The notes under the pieces are model-generated. The model saw only the letters and a list, made by a program, of their open reading frames with translations, searched no databases and was not told where the DNA came from. Source: Candidatus Jorgensenbacteria bacterium GWA1_54_12 (lineage in GTDB: Bacteria; Patescibacteriota; Minisyncoccia; UBA6257; GWB1-50-10). Taken from it: a DNA stretch of 10,309 bases. Within the stretch, counting starts at the first letter, position 1, and each line of letters begins with the position of its first letter. The stretch covers positions 1 through 10,309 of the forward strand of contig MFKH01000010.1 of assembly GCA_001779505.1 (NCBI GenBank). Reading direction: 5' to 3'. Of this stretch, positions 1 through 6,299 are shown in pieces. Both the position numbers and the translations under genes were made by a program.

Positions 1-688
1 CGGATATGTGCTCCGGAGAAGCCGCTATATTATTGTGAATGGTTTTTCGCGGGTAGCGAAAGAGCGCGCGCATAAGCCTATAATACCGCTCTTTGAGGTG
101 AGTGGGCGTATCGGAACGAGGGGTCAAAAGAAGAACGGCGCTGTTCACGTCAGGCGGTGGAGAAAAGGCGCCAGCAGAGATACGTGCCGTGATTTTCGGT
201 TCGGCCCAAAACTGAACGCTCGCGGCAAGAATATTCATTTTAGGCGGAACTGCCGTCACGCGCTCGGCAACCTCTTTTTGGATTGTGAGTACAATGCGTT
301 CCGGCAGCGGGCCCAAGCCCCCCAAAGCCCTCAAAAGCGCGCCCGTGAGATAATAGGGAATATTGCCGACGAGCTTATAGCTTTTTAGATTATAGCTTCC
401 TAGTTTTGGAATGATCTCGCGCACATCACCGGCGATTACCTCAAATTTATTCCCCGCCTTTTCGAGTTCTGGCGCGAGATATTGTTCCGCATAAGCGGCA
501 AGCTCCTTATCTTTCTCTATGGCGATTACCTTTAACGCCTTATTTCTAGCTCCCAACTCGCGCGTCAGAGCGCCCCTGCCGGGGCCGACTTCAATAACCG
601 TGTCGCCTTCTTGAAGCTCTAAGGCGTCAATAATCTGACTTATTTTCCGCTTATCTTTCAGGAAATGTTGACCCAAGGGCTGCCGCAT
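1..688 (-). CDS. rsmA: 16S rRNA (adenine1518-N6/adenine1519-N6)-dimethyltransferase RsmA/KsgA, 3' end cut by window edge
   Basis: SAM-dependent methyltransferase that dimethylates two adjacent adenines in the 3'-terminal hairpin of 16S rRNA during small-subunit assembly. From ATG at 688-686, 229 codons are open to the left edge with no stop; the family is about 260-270 residues, so roughly 30-40 residues are missing. Visible landmarks are the N-terminal L-G-Q-H-F-L (residues 5-10), SAM motif I E-V-G-P-G-R-G (33-39), an acidic I-E-K-D at the end of strand 2 (57-60), G-D-V (87-89), catalytic N-I-P-Y (109-112), Q-K-E-V-A-E-R (137-143) and F-S-P-P-P-D-V-N-S-A (175-184), all typical of KsgA. The start was chosen because family members begin only a few residues before L-G-Q-H-F-L. 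No Shine-Dalgarno precedes it; a TATAAT lies 18 bp upstream, so the leader would be very short. The gene is divergent from the tRNA pair and outside the large upstream operon. Confidence 0.93.
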   Translation of the reverse strand, partial: MRQPLGQHFLKDKRKISQIIDALELQEGDTVIEVGPGRGALTRELGARNKALKVIAIEKDKELAAYAEQYLAPELEKAGNKFEVIAGDVREIIPKLGSYNLKSYKLVGNIPYYLTGALLRALGGLGPLPERIVLTIQKEVAERVTAVPPKMNILAASVQFWAEPKITARISAGAFSPPPDVNSAVLLLTPRSDTPTHLKERYYRLMRALFRYPRKTIHNNIAASPEHIS

Positions 689-696
689 AGCATAGT
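668..696 (+). promoter_or_regulatory. Candidate sigma70-type promoter for the tRNA-Arg/tRNA-Ser pair, inside the 5' end of rsmA
   Basis: TTGACC at 668-673 (5 of 6 to the -35 consensus) is followed after exactly 17 bp by CATAGT at 691-696 (4 of 6 to the -10 consensus). Transcription would start near 703, about 10 bp before the first tRNA base. The -35 bases also encode the conserved L-G-Q of RsmA on the other strand, so part of the match may be coincidental. Confidence 0.42.
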
Positions 697-706
697 AATA
701 CTGCCC

Positions 707-712
707 ATTATA
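707..712 (-). promoter_or_regulatory. Candidate -10 box (TATAAT) for rsmA
   Basis: On the minus strand a perfect TATAAT occupies 712-707, directly against the first base of tRNA-Arg and 18 bp before the rsmA ATG. A start site about 7 bp downstream would leave a leader of only about 11-13 nt. No good -35 is visible at 16-18 bp (the 17-bp position reads TCTATC, inside the tRNA gene), so the call rests on the -10 alone. Confidence 0.33.
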
Positions 713-784
713 CTCCCCGTAGTCTAATGGATAGAACTGGGGTTTCCTAAACCCCCAATGCAGGTTCGATTCCTGCCGGGGAGA
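713..784 (+). tRNA. tRNA-Arg, anticodon CCT
   Basis: A complete cloverleaf can be folded. The acceptor stem is 713-719 with 777-783 (7 perfect pairs) and the discriminator is A784. The D arm has the usual A-A-T-G-G-A-T-A loop but one C-A mismatch in its stem. The anticodon stem is 739-743 with 751-755, and the loop TTCCTAA puts the anticodon CCT at 746-748. The variable loop is short, and the T arm (760-776) has loop TTCGATT. It decodes AGG. The 3' CCA is not encoded, so it must be added enzymatically. It is the first gene of a plus-strand pair in an otherwise minus-strand window. Confidence 0.95.
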
Positions 785-789
785 CGTGA

Positions 790-875
790 GGAGGGTTGGC
801 AGAGTGGACGAACGCGCCGCACTCGAAATGCGGTAGGGGAACTTCCCCTCAGAGGTTCAAATCCTCTACCCTCCG
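790..875 (+). tRNA. tRNA-Ser, anticodon CGA
   Basis: Class II tRNA. The acceptor stem GGAGGGT (790-796) pairs with 868-874, with discriminator G875. The anticodon stem is 817-821 with 829-833 and the loop CTCGAAA places CGA at 824-826. A long variable arm with a GGGGA/TCCCC stem (about 834-850) identifies a serine tRNA. The T arm is 851-867 with loop TTCAAAT. It decodes UCG. CCA is not encoded. It follows tRNA-Arg by 5 bp, so the two are probably processed from one transcript, and it ends 4 bp from the stop codon of convergent leuS. Confidence 0.95.
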
Positions 876-892
876 CAAATTACTGCGTTTTT
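874..892 (+). terminator. Weak intrinsic-terminator-like hairpin after tRNA-Ser
   Basis: CGCA (874-877) and TGCG (884-887) can form a 4-bp stem over a 6-nt loop, followed directly by five T residues (888-892). This would suit the end of the plus-strand tRNA transcript, but it starts within the acceptor/discriminator boundary and overlaps the leuS stop codon. The stem is too short to be sure. Confidence 0.25.
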
Positions 893-3195
893 GTGATAAC
901 GTTTATGATTCTGCCCGGGACGTAGATAACCCGCGCAATGCGTCCGTCAGCTGACGGATCGGGCACGTATTTCCGCACTCGCTCGTCTGCAAGCGCCGCC
1001 GCGCGTGCATCATTTTCAGGCGCGTTCGGCGCAAGCGTGACGGTTGCGCGAAGTTTTCCGTCAACCTGCACGCCAATTTCAACCGTTTCGCCTGCCGCAA
1101 GCCGCGCGTCATATATCGGCCATGCCGAGGTGTGAATTGACGCCTCATTCCTCAATGCCATGTGCCACAATTCTTCGGTAATATGCGGCGCGAAAGGAGC
1201 AAGAAGCTTCAAGAACGTTTCCCGCGATTCGCGCGTTGATCCGTTTTTCTCAAACGCATTCAACAAAATCATAAGCTGGCTTATCGCCGTATTGAATTTC
1301 AGCGCCTCTATATCTTCGCTTACTTTCTTCACGGCTTGATGCACGAGTTTTTCTGTTTCACTTCCACTAACGGCATCGCGAGAAAACATCTGCCACACGC
1401 GGTTCAGGAATTTTGCCATGCCCCTCATCCCCGAATCGCGAAAATCACCCCCGTCTTCAAGAGGCGCGAGAAACATGAGGTATAGGCGCAACGCGTCGGC
1501 TCCGTAGAGCGCGACATATTCGTCGGGATTTATCACATTTCCCTTTGATTTGCTCATTTTCGCGCCGTCTTTGATGATAAGCCCGTGCGCGCGGAACTTT
1601 GTGAACGGCTCGTCAAAGCGAAGATGGCCCGCATCGTGAAGGACTTTTGTGATGAAGCGCGCGTAGAGCAGATGAAGTACCGAATGCTCTGCCCCGCCGA
1701 TATACATATTGACCGGCAACCACTTTTTCATCCGTTTCTTGCTGAACGGTTCTGCGCCGTTATGTGCATCGGGGTACCGGAGAAAATACCATGCCGAGTC
1801 CAGGAATGTGTCCGACACGTCGGTTTCCCTCCGCGCCTCATGTCCACAGCGGGGACAAGTGGTTTTATAGAACGAAGCGTCAGCGGCAAGCGGCGACTCA
1901 TTCGTGCCCGTGGGGCGGAAATCTTTGATATACGGCAGTTTTATCGGAAGATCTTTTTCCGGAACCGGCACCGTGCCGCACGCATCGCAATATACAATGG
2001 GGATGGGCGGCCCCCAGTAGCGCTGGCGCGAAATGAGCCAATCACGCAAATGATAATGTGTTTTGCGCAGTCCGTGCGTCTTTCGGAGCACTTCCCTTGC
2101 GGGAAGAAGTTCAGCGTCGCTTATCGGCAAATCGAATGTTTCGGCAAACGCGCGGTCGCGCTCATCGTGCGCAGGCACGGCCATAATGGCGCCCGTGCCG
2201 TACCCAGCGAGCACATAATCGGCGACCCAGATGGGAATTTCCGTCCCCGTCGCGGGGTTTATTGCCGTAATTCCCTTGAGCTCAACACCAGTCTTAACTT
2301 TCCCCTCTACAAGCCGTTCTTGTTCAGTTTTCCGCTTTGCCGCTTCAACATAATTCTTAATTTCTCCTTGATTCTTGATTCTTAATTCCTGATTCTCAAT
2401 GAGCGGGTGCTCTGGAGCCAGAACGATGTATGTGGCTCCAAGAATGGTGTCCGGCCGCGTCGTGAATACCTTAATTGAAAATTGTCCCGTTGGAAATTCT
2501 AACAGCGCCCCTTCGCTTTTTCCTATCCAGTTGCGCTGGGCGATTTTGACCCGTTCGGACCAGTCAATGCCCTGGAGGCCGTCCAAAAGCCGGTCGGCAT
2601 AGTCGGTGATTTTGAAAAACCACTGCTCAAGTTCCTTTTTGACGACTTGCGTTCCGCACCGCTCACACTCTCCACCTTCGGCCTGTTCATCGGCAAGAAC
2701 CGTTTTGCATGACGGGCACCAATTGACCGCCGCCTTCTTGCGCTCCGCAAGCCCGCGCTTAAAGAGCTGGAGAAAAAGCCACTGCGTCCACCGGTAATAC
2801 TCGGGGTCGTATGTTTCTACGCGCGCGTCCCACGCAAATCCATTTCCTATTGCGCGGAGCTGGCGGTAGAAGTTTTCTTCGGTGCGCTCCGCCTGCTCTA
2901 TCGGATGAGCACCGATTTTCAAGGCATAGTTTTCGGAGTGTATGCCGAATCCGTCCAGTCCGATGGGCTCAAAAACATCATTCCCCCGCATGCGCTGGTA
3001 CCTCCCGTACGCATCGCTTCCGGTAAAGGCATATACGTTTCCGACGTGGAGCCCTTCGGCCGACGGGTACGGAAACATCATAAGGTTGTAGAACGGCTTG
3101 CGGGGCTTATCCAAATTCGGCTCGTAGATGCGCGACGCACGCCACGATTCCTGCCACTTCTTTTCTATCTCCTTAAAATCGTAGAGTTTTTCCAT
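880..3195 (-). CDS. leuS: Leucyl-tRNA synthetase with shortened CP1 region
   Basis: Class Ia synthetase charging tRNA-Leu in the cytosol; 771 residues, short against about 800-860 for most bacteria. The HIGH-type motif is H-V-G-N at 50-53 and K-M-S-K-S is at 546-550. CP1 editing landmarks are T-T-R-P-D-T (245-250), G-Y-G-T-G-A-I-M-A-V-P-A-H-D (331-344) and the editing Asp in H-D-E-R-D (347). Two Cys clusters could bind zinc: C160/C163/C177/C180 and C403/C406/C447/C450. L-R-D-W-L-I-S-R-Q-R-Y-W-G (383-395) and the C-terminal barrel ending in V-P-G-R-I-I-N-V are intact. About 36 residues normally found between the editing Asp and L-R-D-W are absent, and no leucine-specific insertion precedes KMSKS. 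Residues 266-282 are encoded by tandem-repeat-like DNA. The ATG at 3195 overlaps tatD by 31 bp and lacks a Shine-Dalgarno. It is the last gene of the operon. Confidence 0.97.
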   Translation of the reverse strand: MEKLYDFKEIEKKWQESWRASRIYEPNLDKPRKPFYNLMMFPYPSAEGLHVGNVYAFTGSDAYGRYQRMRGNDVFEPIGLDGFGIHSENYALKIGAHPIEQAERTEENFYRQLRAIGNGFAWDARVETYDPEYYRWTQWLFLQLFKRGLAERKKAAVNWCPSCKTVLADEQAEGGECERCGTQVVKKELEQWFFKITDYADRLLDGLQGIDWSERVKIAQRNWIGKSEGALLEFPTGQFSIKVFTTRPDTILGATYIVLAPEHPLIENQELRIKNQGEIKNYVEAAKRKTEQERLVEGKVKTGVELKGITAINPATGTEIPIWVADYVLAGYGTGAIMAVPAHDERDRAFAETFDLPISDAELLPAREVLRKTHGLRKTHYHLRDWLISRQRYWGPPIPIVYCDACGTVPVPEKDLPIKLPYIKDFRPTGTNESPLAADASFYKTTCPRCGHEARRETDVSDTFLDSAWYFLRYPDAHNGAEPFSKKRMKKWLPVNMYIGGAEHSVLHLLYARFITKVLHDAGHLRFDEPFTKFRAHGLIIKDGAKMSKSKGNVINPDEYVALYGADALRLYLMFLAPLEDGGDFRDSGMRGMAKFLNRVWQMFSRDAVSGSETEKLVHQAVKKVSEDIEALKFNTAISQLMILLNAFEKNGSTRESRETFLKLLAPFAPHITEELWHMALRNEASIHTSAWPIYDARLAAGETVEIGVQVDGKLRATVTLAPNAPENDARAAALADERVRKYVPDPSADGRIARVIYVPGRIINVITKTQ
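2350..2400 (-). repeat. Degenerate GATTCTT-type tandem repeat inside leuS
   Basis: On the plus strand the AT-rich unit GATTCTT recurs as GATTCTT, GATTCTT, AATTCCT, GATTCTC and AATTCTT within about 50 bp, unlike the surrounding balanced-GC coding sequence. On the coding strand it encodes E-N-Q-E-L-R-I-K-N-Q-G-E-I-K-N in the CP1 domain just before Y-V-E-A-A. The region's length matches other LeuRS enzymes from memory, so it may replace rather than add sequence. Confidence 0.6.
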
Positions 3196-4010
3196 ACGTG
3201 TTCTGCGAGTTCTTCGGGTGCCATCCCTTTAAGATGAGCGATTTGGCGCGCGATGTCTACCACATTCGCGGGTTCGTTGCGCCTGCCTCGGATTGACACA
3301 GGCGAAACAAACGGCGCATCGGTTTCGGTCATGAGGCGTTCAGGGGGCACACGCCGCACCGCTTCGTCATAGTCATGCGTCAGAGTCACGGCGCCGCCGA
3401 AGGTGAAGTATGCGCCGAGCGCTATGAAGCGTTCCGCGAGCGCCACGCTCCCGGCAAAGAAGTGCATCACAAAGGGCGGCCTGTTCTTTTCTTTCTCAAG
3501 TATCCCATATAGGTCTTCGTATGCGTCCATTGAGCGTGGGGAGGGCCTGCAGTGAATCATGAGGGGTTTCCCAACCTCCCGCGCAAGCGCCATGTGCGCG
3601 AGAAACAATTCCCTTTGTTCGGCCTTGAGGGCTCTCCCTTCAGCGGAAAAGTAATCCAAACCGCATTCGCCGATCGCGGCGACAGAATCTTTCCGCGCCA
3701 GTTCGCGGACGGCGTCAAACTGCGGAGCGTCGGACAACTCCGTTGGGTGCACGCCGACGGAAGCGCGCATGAAACCGGGGTATTGCTCCGCAAGCGCCAC
3801 AGCCGCCTTTGAATCGGCAACGGTCGTTCCAACACACACAATGAATCCAACTCCTGCCTCTTTTGCGCGCCGGATGACTATGTCGCGGTCTTCGTCGTAG
3901 TTTTTGAATTGCAGATGGCAGTGCGCGTCAACCCCGATAGTGACTAATTCTCTATCAGGGCGATGAAGGTCGTTTTGGAATAACCTGTCACTATCGGGGT
4001 CAACATACAT
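3165..4010 (-). CDS. tatD: TatD-family metal-dependent hydrolase with in-frame 24-residue N-terminal insertion
   Basis: Metal-dependent TIM-barrel hydrolase of the TatD family; characterised members are 3'-5' DNases or RNA-processing nucleases. Family ligands are visible: H30-C-H32 on strand 1, E115 in G-E-C-G-L-D-Y, H153 in M-I-H-C-R, H183 in V-M-H-F-F and D231 in T-E-T-D-A-P-F. Length is 281 residues against about 255-265 usually, and the excess is all at the N-terminus. TatD proteins normally start 2-4 residues before D-x-H-C-H, whereas here 28 residues precede A29-H30. Residues 5-28 come from a 66-bp inverted-repeat element plus a 6-bp duplication; without them the protein would begin M-Y-V-D-A-H-C-H-L-Q-F. 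No ATG, GTG or TTG lies between the ATG at 4010 and the HCH motif in this frame, so the extension is probably translated. The start follows the permease stop by 3 bp; the 3' end overlaps leuS by 31 bp. Confidence 0.93.
   Translation of the reverse strand: MYVDPDSDRLFQNDLHRPDRELVTIGVDAHCHLQFKNYDEDRDIVIRRAKEAGVGFIVCVGTTVADSKAAVALAEQYPGFMRASVGVHPTELSDAPQFDAVRELARKDSVAAIGECGLDYFSAEGRALKAEQRELFLAHMALAREVGKPLMIHCRPSPRSMDAYEDLYGILEKEKNRPPFVMHFFAGSVALAERFIALGAYFTFGGAVTLTHDYDEAVRRVPPERLMTETDAPFVSPVSIRGRRNEPANVVDIARQIAHLKGMAPEELAEHVWKNSTILRR
3927..4004. mobile_element. 66-bp palindromic MITE-like element with 6-bp flanking duplication, inside tatD
   Basis: The plus strand shows GTCAAC at 3927-3932 and again at 3999-4004, bracketing a 66-bp block (3933-3998). 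Its ends are perfect 12-bp inverted repeats: CCCGATAGTGAC (3933-3944) and GTCACTATCGGG (3987-3998). Two further bases on each side also pair, giving a 14-bp stem over a 42-nt loop. Element plus one GTCAAC copy is 72 bp, a multiple of three, and the tatD frame stays open across it. Removing 72 bp restores an ordinary TatD start. This fits a non-autonomous miniature element with a 6-bp target-site duplication. No transposase is present in the window and no second copy was seen. Confidence 0.72.
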
Positions 4011-4013
4011 ATT

Positions 4014-5033
4014 CTAAACGAGTCCTCGGCGCGCTGTCTTTTGCGCCGCAAAATATGAAAGTGTTTCCTGAACAAGGAGTGCGATGGGTACGGCAAGTAT
4101 GACACCACCGACGCCGGCAATCTCCGCCCCCGCAAGGAGTGCGATGAGAACCATGACCGGATGAACGCGGATGGACTTGCTCACCACGAACGGCACAAGG
4201 AGATTATTCTCAAGCTGTTGAACGATGACGAAGAATATCGCCACATAAAGCCCTGTGAGAGGTGACTGCGAAACACCGATAAGGAACGCCGAAACCCCGC
4301 TCAAGACGGGTCCCACGACGGGCACGAGCTCAAAAATCGCGGCAACAAATCCAAGGGTCAAGGCATACGGGACACCCAAAATCCACATGCCTAAGGCGAC
4401 AACTGTGCCGACGACGAGTCCCAACCCTGCCTGTGTAAAAAGCCAACGCCGTATCTTCTCTTCAAACCGGCTGAATATCGCAAGCACTGGCTTCTCGTAC
4501 GGGTCGGGGAGCAAGGCGCGCATCAGGCGTTCCGGCCCGTTGCGTTCCACGGAAAAGTAAAAGGTGATGACGAACGTGGCAAGAACGTACACGATGTTGT
4601 GGAACACTCCCGAAATGGTGCCGGTGATGTTCCCGCCCAGGGTTGTTATGGCATCAAGAACCCGGTCCAGGTTTTGACTCAATCCTTCAATTGCCGACGA
4701 GGGGATGCGAATGCCGAAAATGCGGGAGATGATGCCGCTGAACTCGTTCACAAACACCCCCGCCTCGCGGATGAGTGTTGGGACGAGAAAAAACAGTGCC
4801 GTGCTCAAAACGCCGATGGCAAGGGCAAAAACGACAATGGTTCCGAGAAGCCGGTGTACGCCGCGCCGCTCAAGGAAGCTGACGACAGGGTCAAGTCCAA
4901 GCGATATAACGACGGCGGCGAAAAGTATTCCCCATACCGCTCGCGCGGAGAAGAAAAGGATGATGAGAATGAGGAAAACGAGAAGTTGCCACAAGGTGCT
5001 CCAGCTTATCTCAATCCGCGTTTTCTCACTCAT
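4014..5033 (-). CDS. AI-2E family transporter (PerM/YdiK-like permease)
   Basis: Polytopic inner-membrane protein of 339 residues, the usual size for the AI-2E transporter family (PF01594). The family was named after an autoinducer-2 exporter, but substrates vary and include ion antiport, so no substrate is assigned. Hydrophobic segments lie at about 14-29, 33-47, 64-84, 144-161, 203-222, 225-253, 260-273 and 292-323, with a soluble, partly amphipathic region at 88-140. Family signatures are E-L-V-P-V-V-G-P (235-242) and Q-Q-L-E-N-N-L-L-V-P (272-281), followed by a Gly-rich A-G-V-G-G-V-I-L-A-V-P. The ATG overlaps the M16 stop codon in an ATGA arrangement, indicating translational coupling. 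AT-rich DNA before the start contains a TATACT on the minus strand (5048-5043), which could be a weak internal -10, but no convincing -35 accompanies it. Confidence 0.92.
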   Translation of the reverse strand: MSEKTRIEISWSTLWQLLVFLILIILFFSARAVWGILFAAVVISLGLDPVVSFLERRGVHRLLGTIVVFALAIGVLSTALFFLVPTLIREAGVFVNEFSGIISRIFGIRIPSSAIEGLSQNLDRVLDAITTLGGNITGTISGVFHNIVYVLATFVITFYFSVERNGPERLMRALLPDPYEKPVLAIFSRFEEKIRRWLFTQAGLGLVVGTVVALGMWILGVPYALTLGFVAAIFELVPVVGPVLSGVSAFLIGVSQSPLTGLYVAIFFVIVQQLENNLLVPFVVSKSIRVHPVMVLIALLAGAEIAGVGGVILAVPIALLVQETLSYFAAQKTARRGLV

Positions 5034-6295
5034 GATATATGTAGTATATCACCGAAACTTTCTCCCTTGAAAGGTCCGAGCGCGGCAAGGTTGAGCCGGT
5101 CGTCGGTAAAAAGGTCGCGGGCGACAGCCTGGATGTCTGCCGCAGTTACCCGTTCTATCCTTTCCGCGACATCTTCCGGCGTGAGCGGCGCAAGGTTCAT
5201 AACCCGCTGTCCGGTGTAGAACGAAGCCAACTGGTCGGATGTTTCAAGCGAAAGGAAAAGCCCGCCGATGAGATGAGCCCGCGTTTTCTTGAGTTCATCT
5301 TCTCCAACGGAGCGTTCGGTGAGTTCTTTGAATTCGGCGACAATTGCCCGCAAGGCATCTCCAACGCGGTCTTTGGCAACGCCGGCACGCGCGGCAACAA
5401 AGCCGTTGTTGGTAAAGAGGTGCGTTTCTGCATCTATGTAATACGCAAGGCCAAGTTCGTCGCGCACATGCTTGAAGAGGCGCGAGCTCATGCCGCCCCC
5501 CAAGAGGTCGGCGAGAACCATGAGCGGAAAGTGCCGTGCATCGTGCGCGTCAAACGCGCGGAATCCGAGAACAAGGTGCGCCTGGTCAGATTCCTTGAAC
5601 ATAACGATTTCCTGCGGGCGGCTCTGTTTTTCGCGCACGTCAGGGAGCGGAGTGTCGGGCGCTTCCATAATCCCCCGAAACGCCGCGGCAATCTTTTCTT
5701 TCACGTCCGCGGGGTTATATCCGCCGGCAACGGTAATGATGGTATTGCCCGACGTATAGTGCTTCGCGCGGTACGCAAGAAATTCATCGCGCTGCACGCG
5801 CTGGACAACCTCTTTCCTGCCGGCGACGCTCCACCCGGCCGGCTGGTCTCCGTAGAGAACTTTAGAGAACAGCTCGTCAACCTTCCACATCGGCATGTCT
5901 TCATACATATTGATTTCTTCAATGATGACGCCGCGTTCTTTCTCAAGCTCCTCTGCCGGAACGGTCGGGTTCAGGTACATGTCGGCAATGATGTTGAGCG
6001 CCTTGTCAAAAGCGTCATTCCGAACTTTAGCGTAGTATGCGGTCCATTCTTCGTTTGTGAACGCGTTGTAGTGGGCACCCAGACCGTCAAGTTCGGTTGA
6101 AATATCCGAGGGAAGCGGATACTGCTTCGTTCCCTTAAATGCCATGTGTTCCAGAAAATGCGAAAGCCCCGAGATATCTTTGGTCTCGTATTTTGAGCCG
6201 ACTTTGACCGTTGCCATCACGGTCGTTGCCGGGCTTTCCGCGCGCGGCACGAGGATAACCTCCATGCCGTTCTTGAGTGTGTAGTGTTCAAACAC
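5030..6295 (-). CDS. M16-family zinc peptidase (processing-peptidase-like)
   Basis: Zinc metallopeptidase of the pitrilysin/MPP superfamily, 421 residues from a GTG start at 6295. The inverted zinc motif H-F-L-E-H is at 46-50, and the distal Glu ligand is E127 in R-G-V-I-I-E-E-I, matching the usual HxxEH-X76-E spacing. A second, non-catalytic M16 half follows, with G-G-G-M-S-S-R-L-F (266-274) and R-D-E-L-G-L-A-Y-Y (278-286). No signal peptide is seen, so it is probably cytosolic. Open frame extends upstream to 6487, but that part lies inside glyS out of frame and resembles no M16 N-terminus. The GTG gives F-E-H-Y-T-L-K-N-G-M-E-V, the normal family beginning, and lies 4 bp after the glyS stop. 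No Shine-Dalgarno is visible. The stop overlaps the permease start. The substrate is unknown; family members degrade peptides or trim presequences. Confidence 0.93.
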   Translation of the reverse strand: MFEHYTLKNGMEVILVPRAESPATTVMATVKVGSKYETKDISGLSHFLEHMAFKGTKQYPLPSDISTELDGLGAHYNAFTNEEWTAYYAKVRNDAFDKALNIIADMYLNPTVPAEELEKERGVIIEEINMYEDMPMWKVDELFSKVLYGDQPAGWSVAGRKEVVQRVQRDEFLAYRAKHYTSGNTIITVAGGYNPADVKEKIAAAFRGIMEAPDTPLPDVREKQSRPQEIVMFKESDQAHLVLGFRAFDAHDARHFPLMVLADLLGGGMSSRLFKHVRDELGLAYYIDAETHLFTNNGFVAARAGVAKDRVGDALRAIVAEFKELTERSVGEDELKKTRAHLIGGLFLSLETSDQLASFYTGQRVMNLAPLTPEDVAERIERVTAADIQAVARDLFTDDRLNLAALGPFKGESFGDILHIS

Positions 6296-6299
6296 GTTT

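Noticed and set aside
8..388. Plus-strand open frame of 126 codons at the left edge
   Set aside because: Lies entirely opposite rsmA, whose minus-strand frame has all KsgA motifs.
373..402. Direct repeat TTATAGCTT within rsmA encoding S-Y-N-L-K-S-Y-K-L
   Set aside because: It looks repeat-like, but the distance from G-D-V to N-I-P-Y is normal for the family, so no insertion is needed to explain it.
1585..2385. Plus-strand open frame of 266 codons opposite leuS
   Set aside because: Antisense shadow of catalytic-domain codons; the composition is not protein-like and no start context is seen.
5034..5050. GATATA/TATATC inverted repeat before the permease start
   Set aside because: Short, AT-rich and within the M16 coding end; compatible with chance or a weak -10, not enough for an operator call.
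5273..6100. Plus-strand open frame of 275 codons opposite the M16 gene
   Set aside because: It mirrors the well-supported M16 peptidase frame, is rich in Arg/Phe/Val as expected of an antisense frame in GC-rich codons, and shows no recognisable domain.
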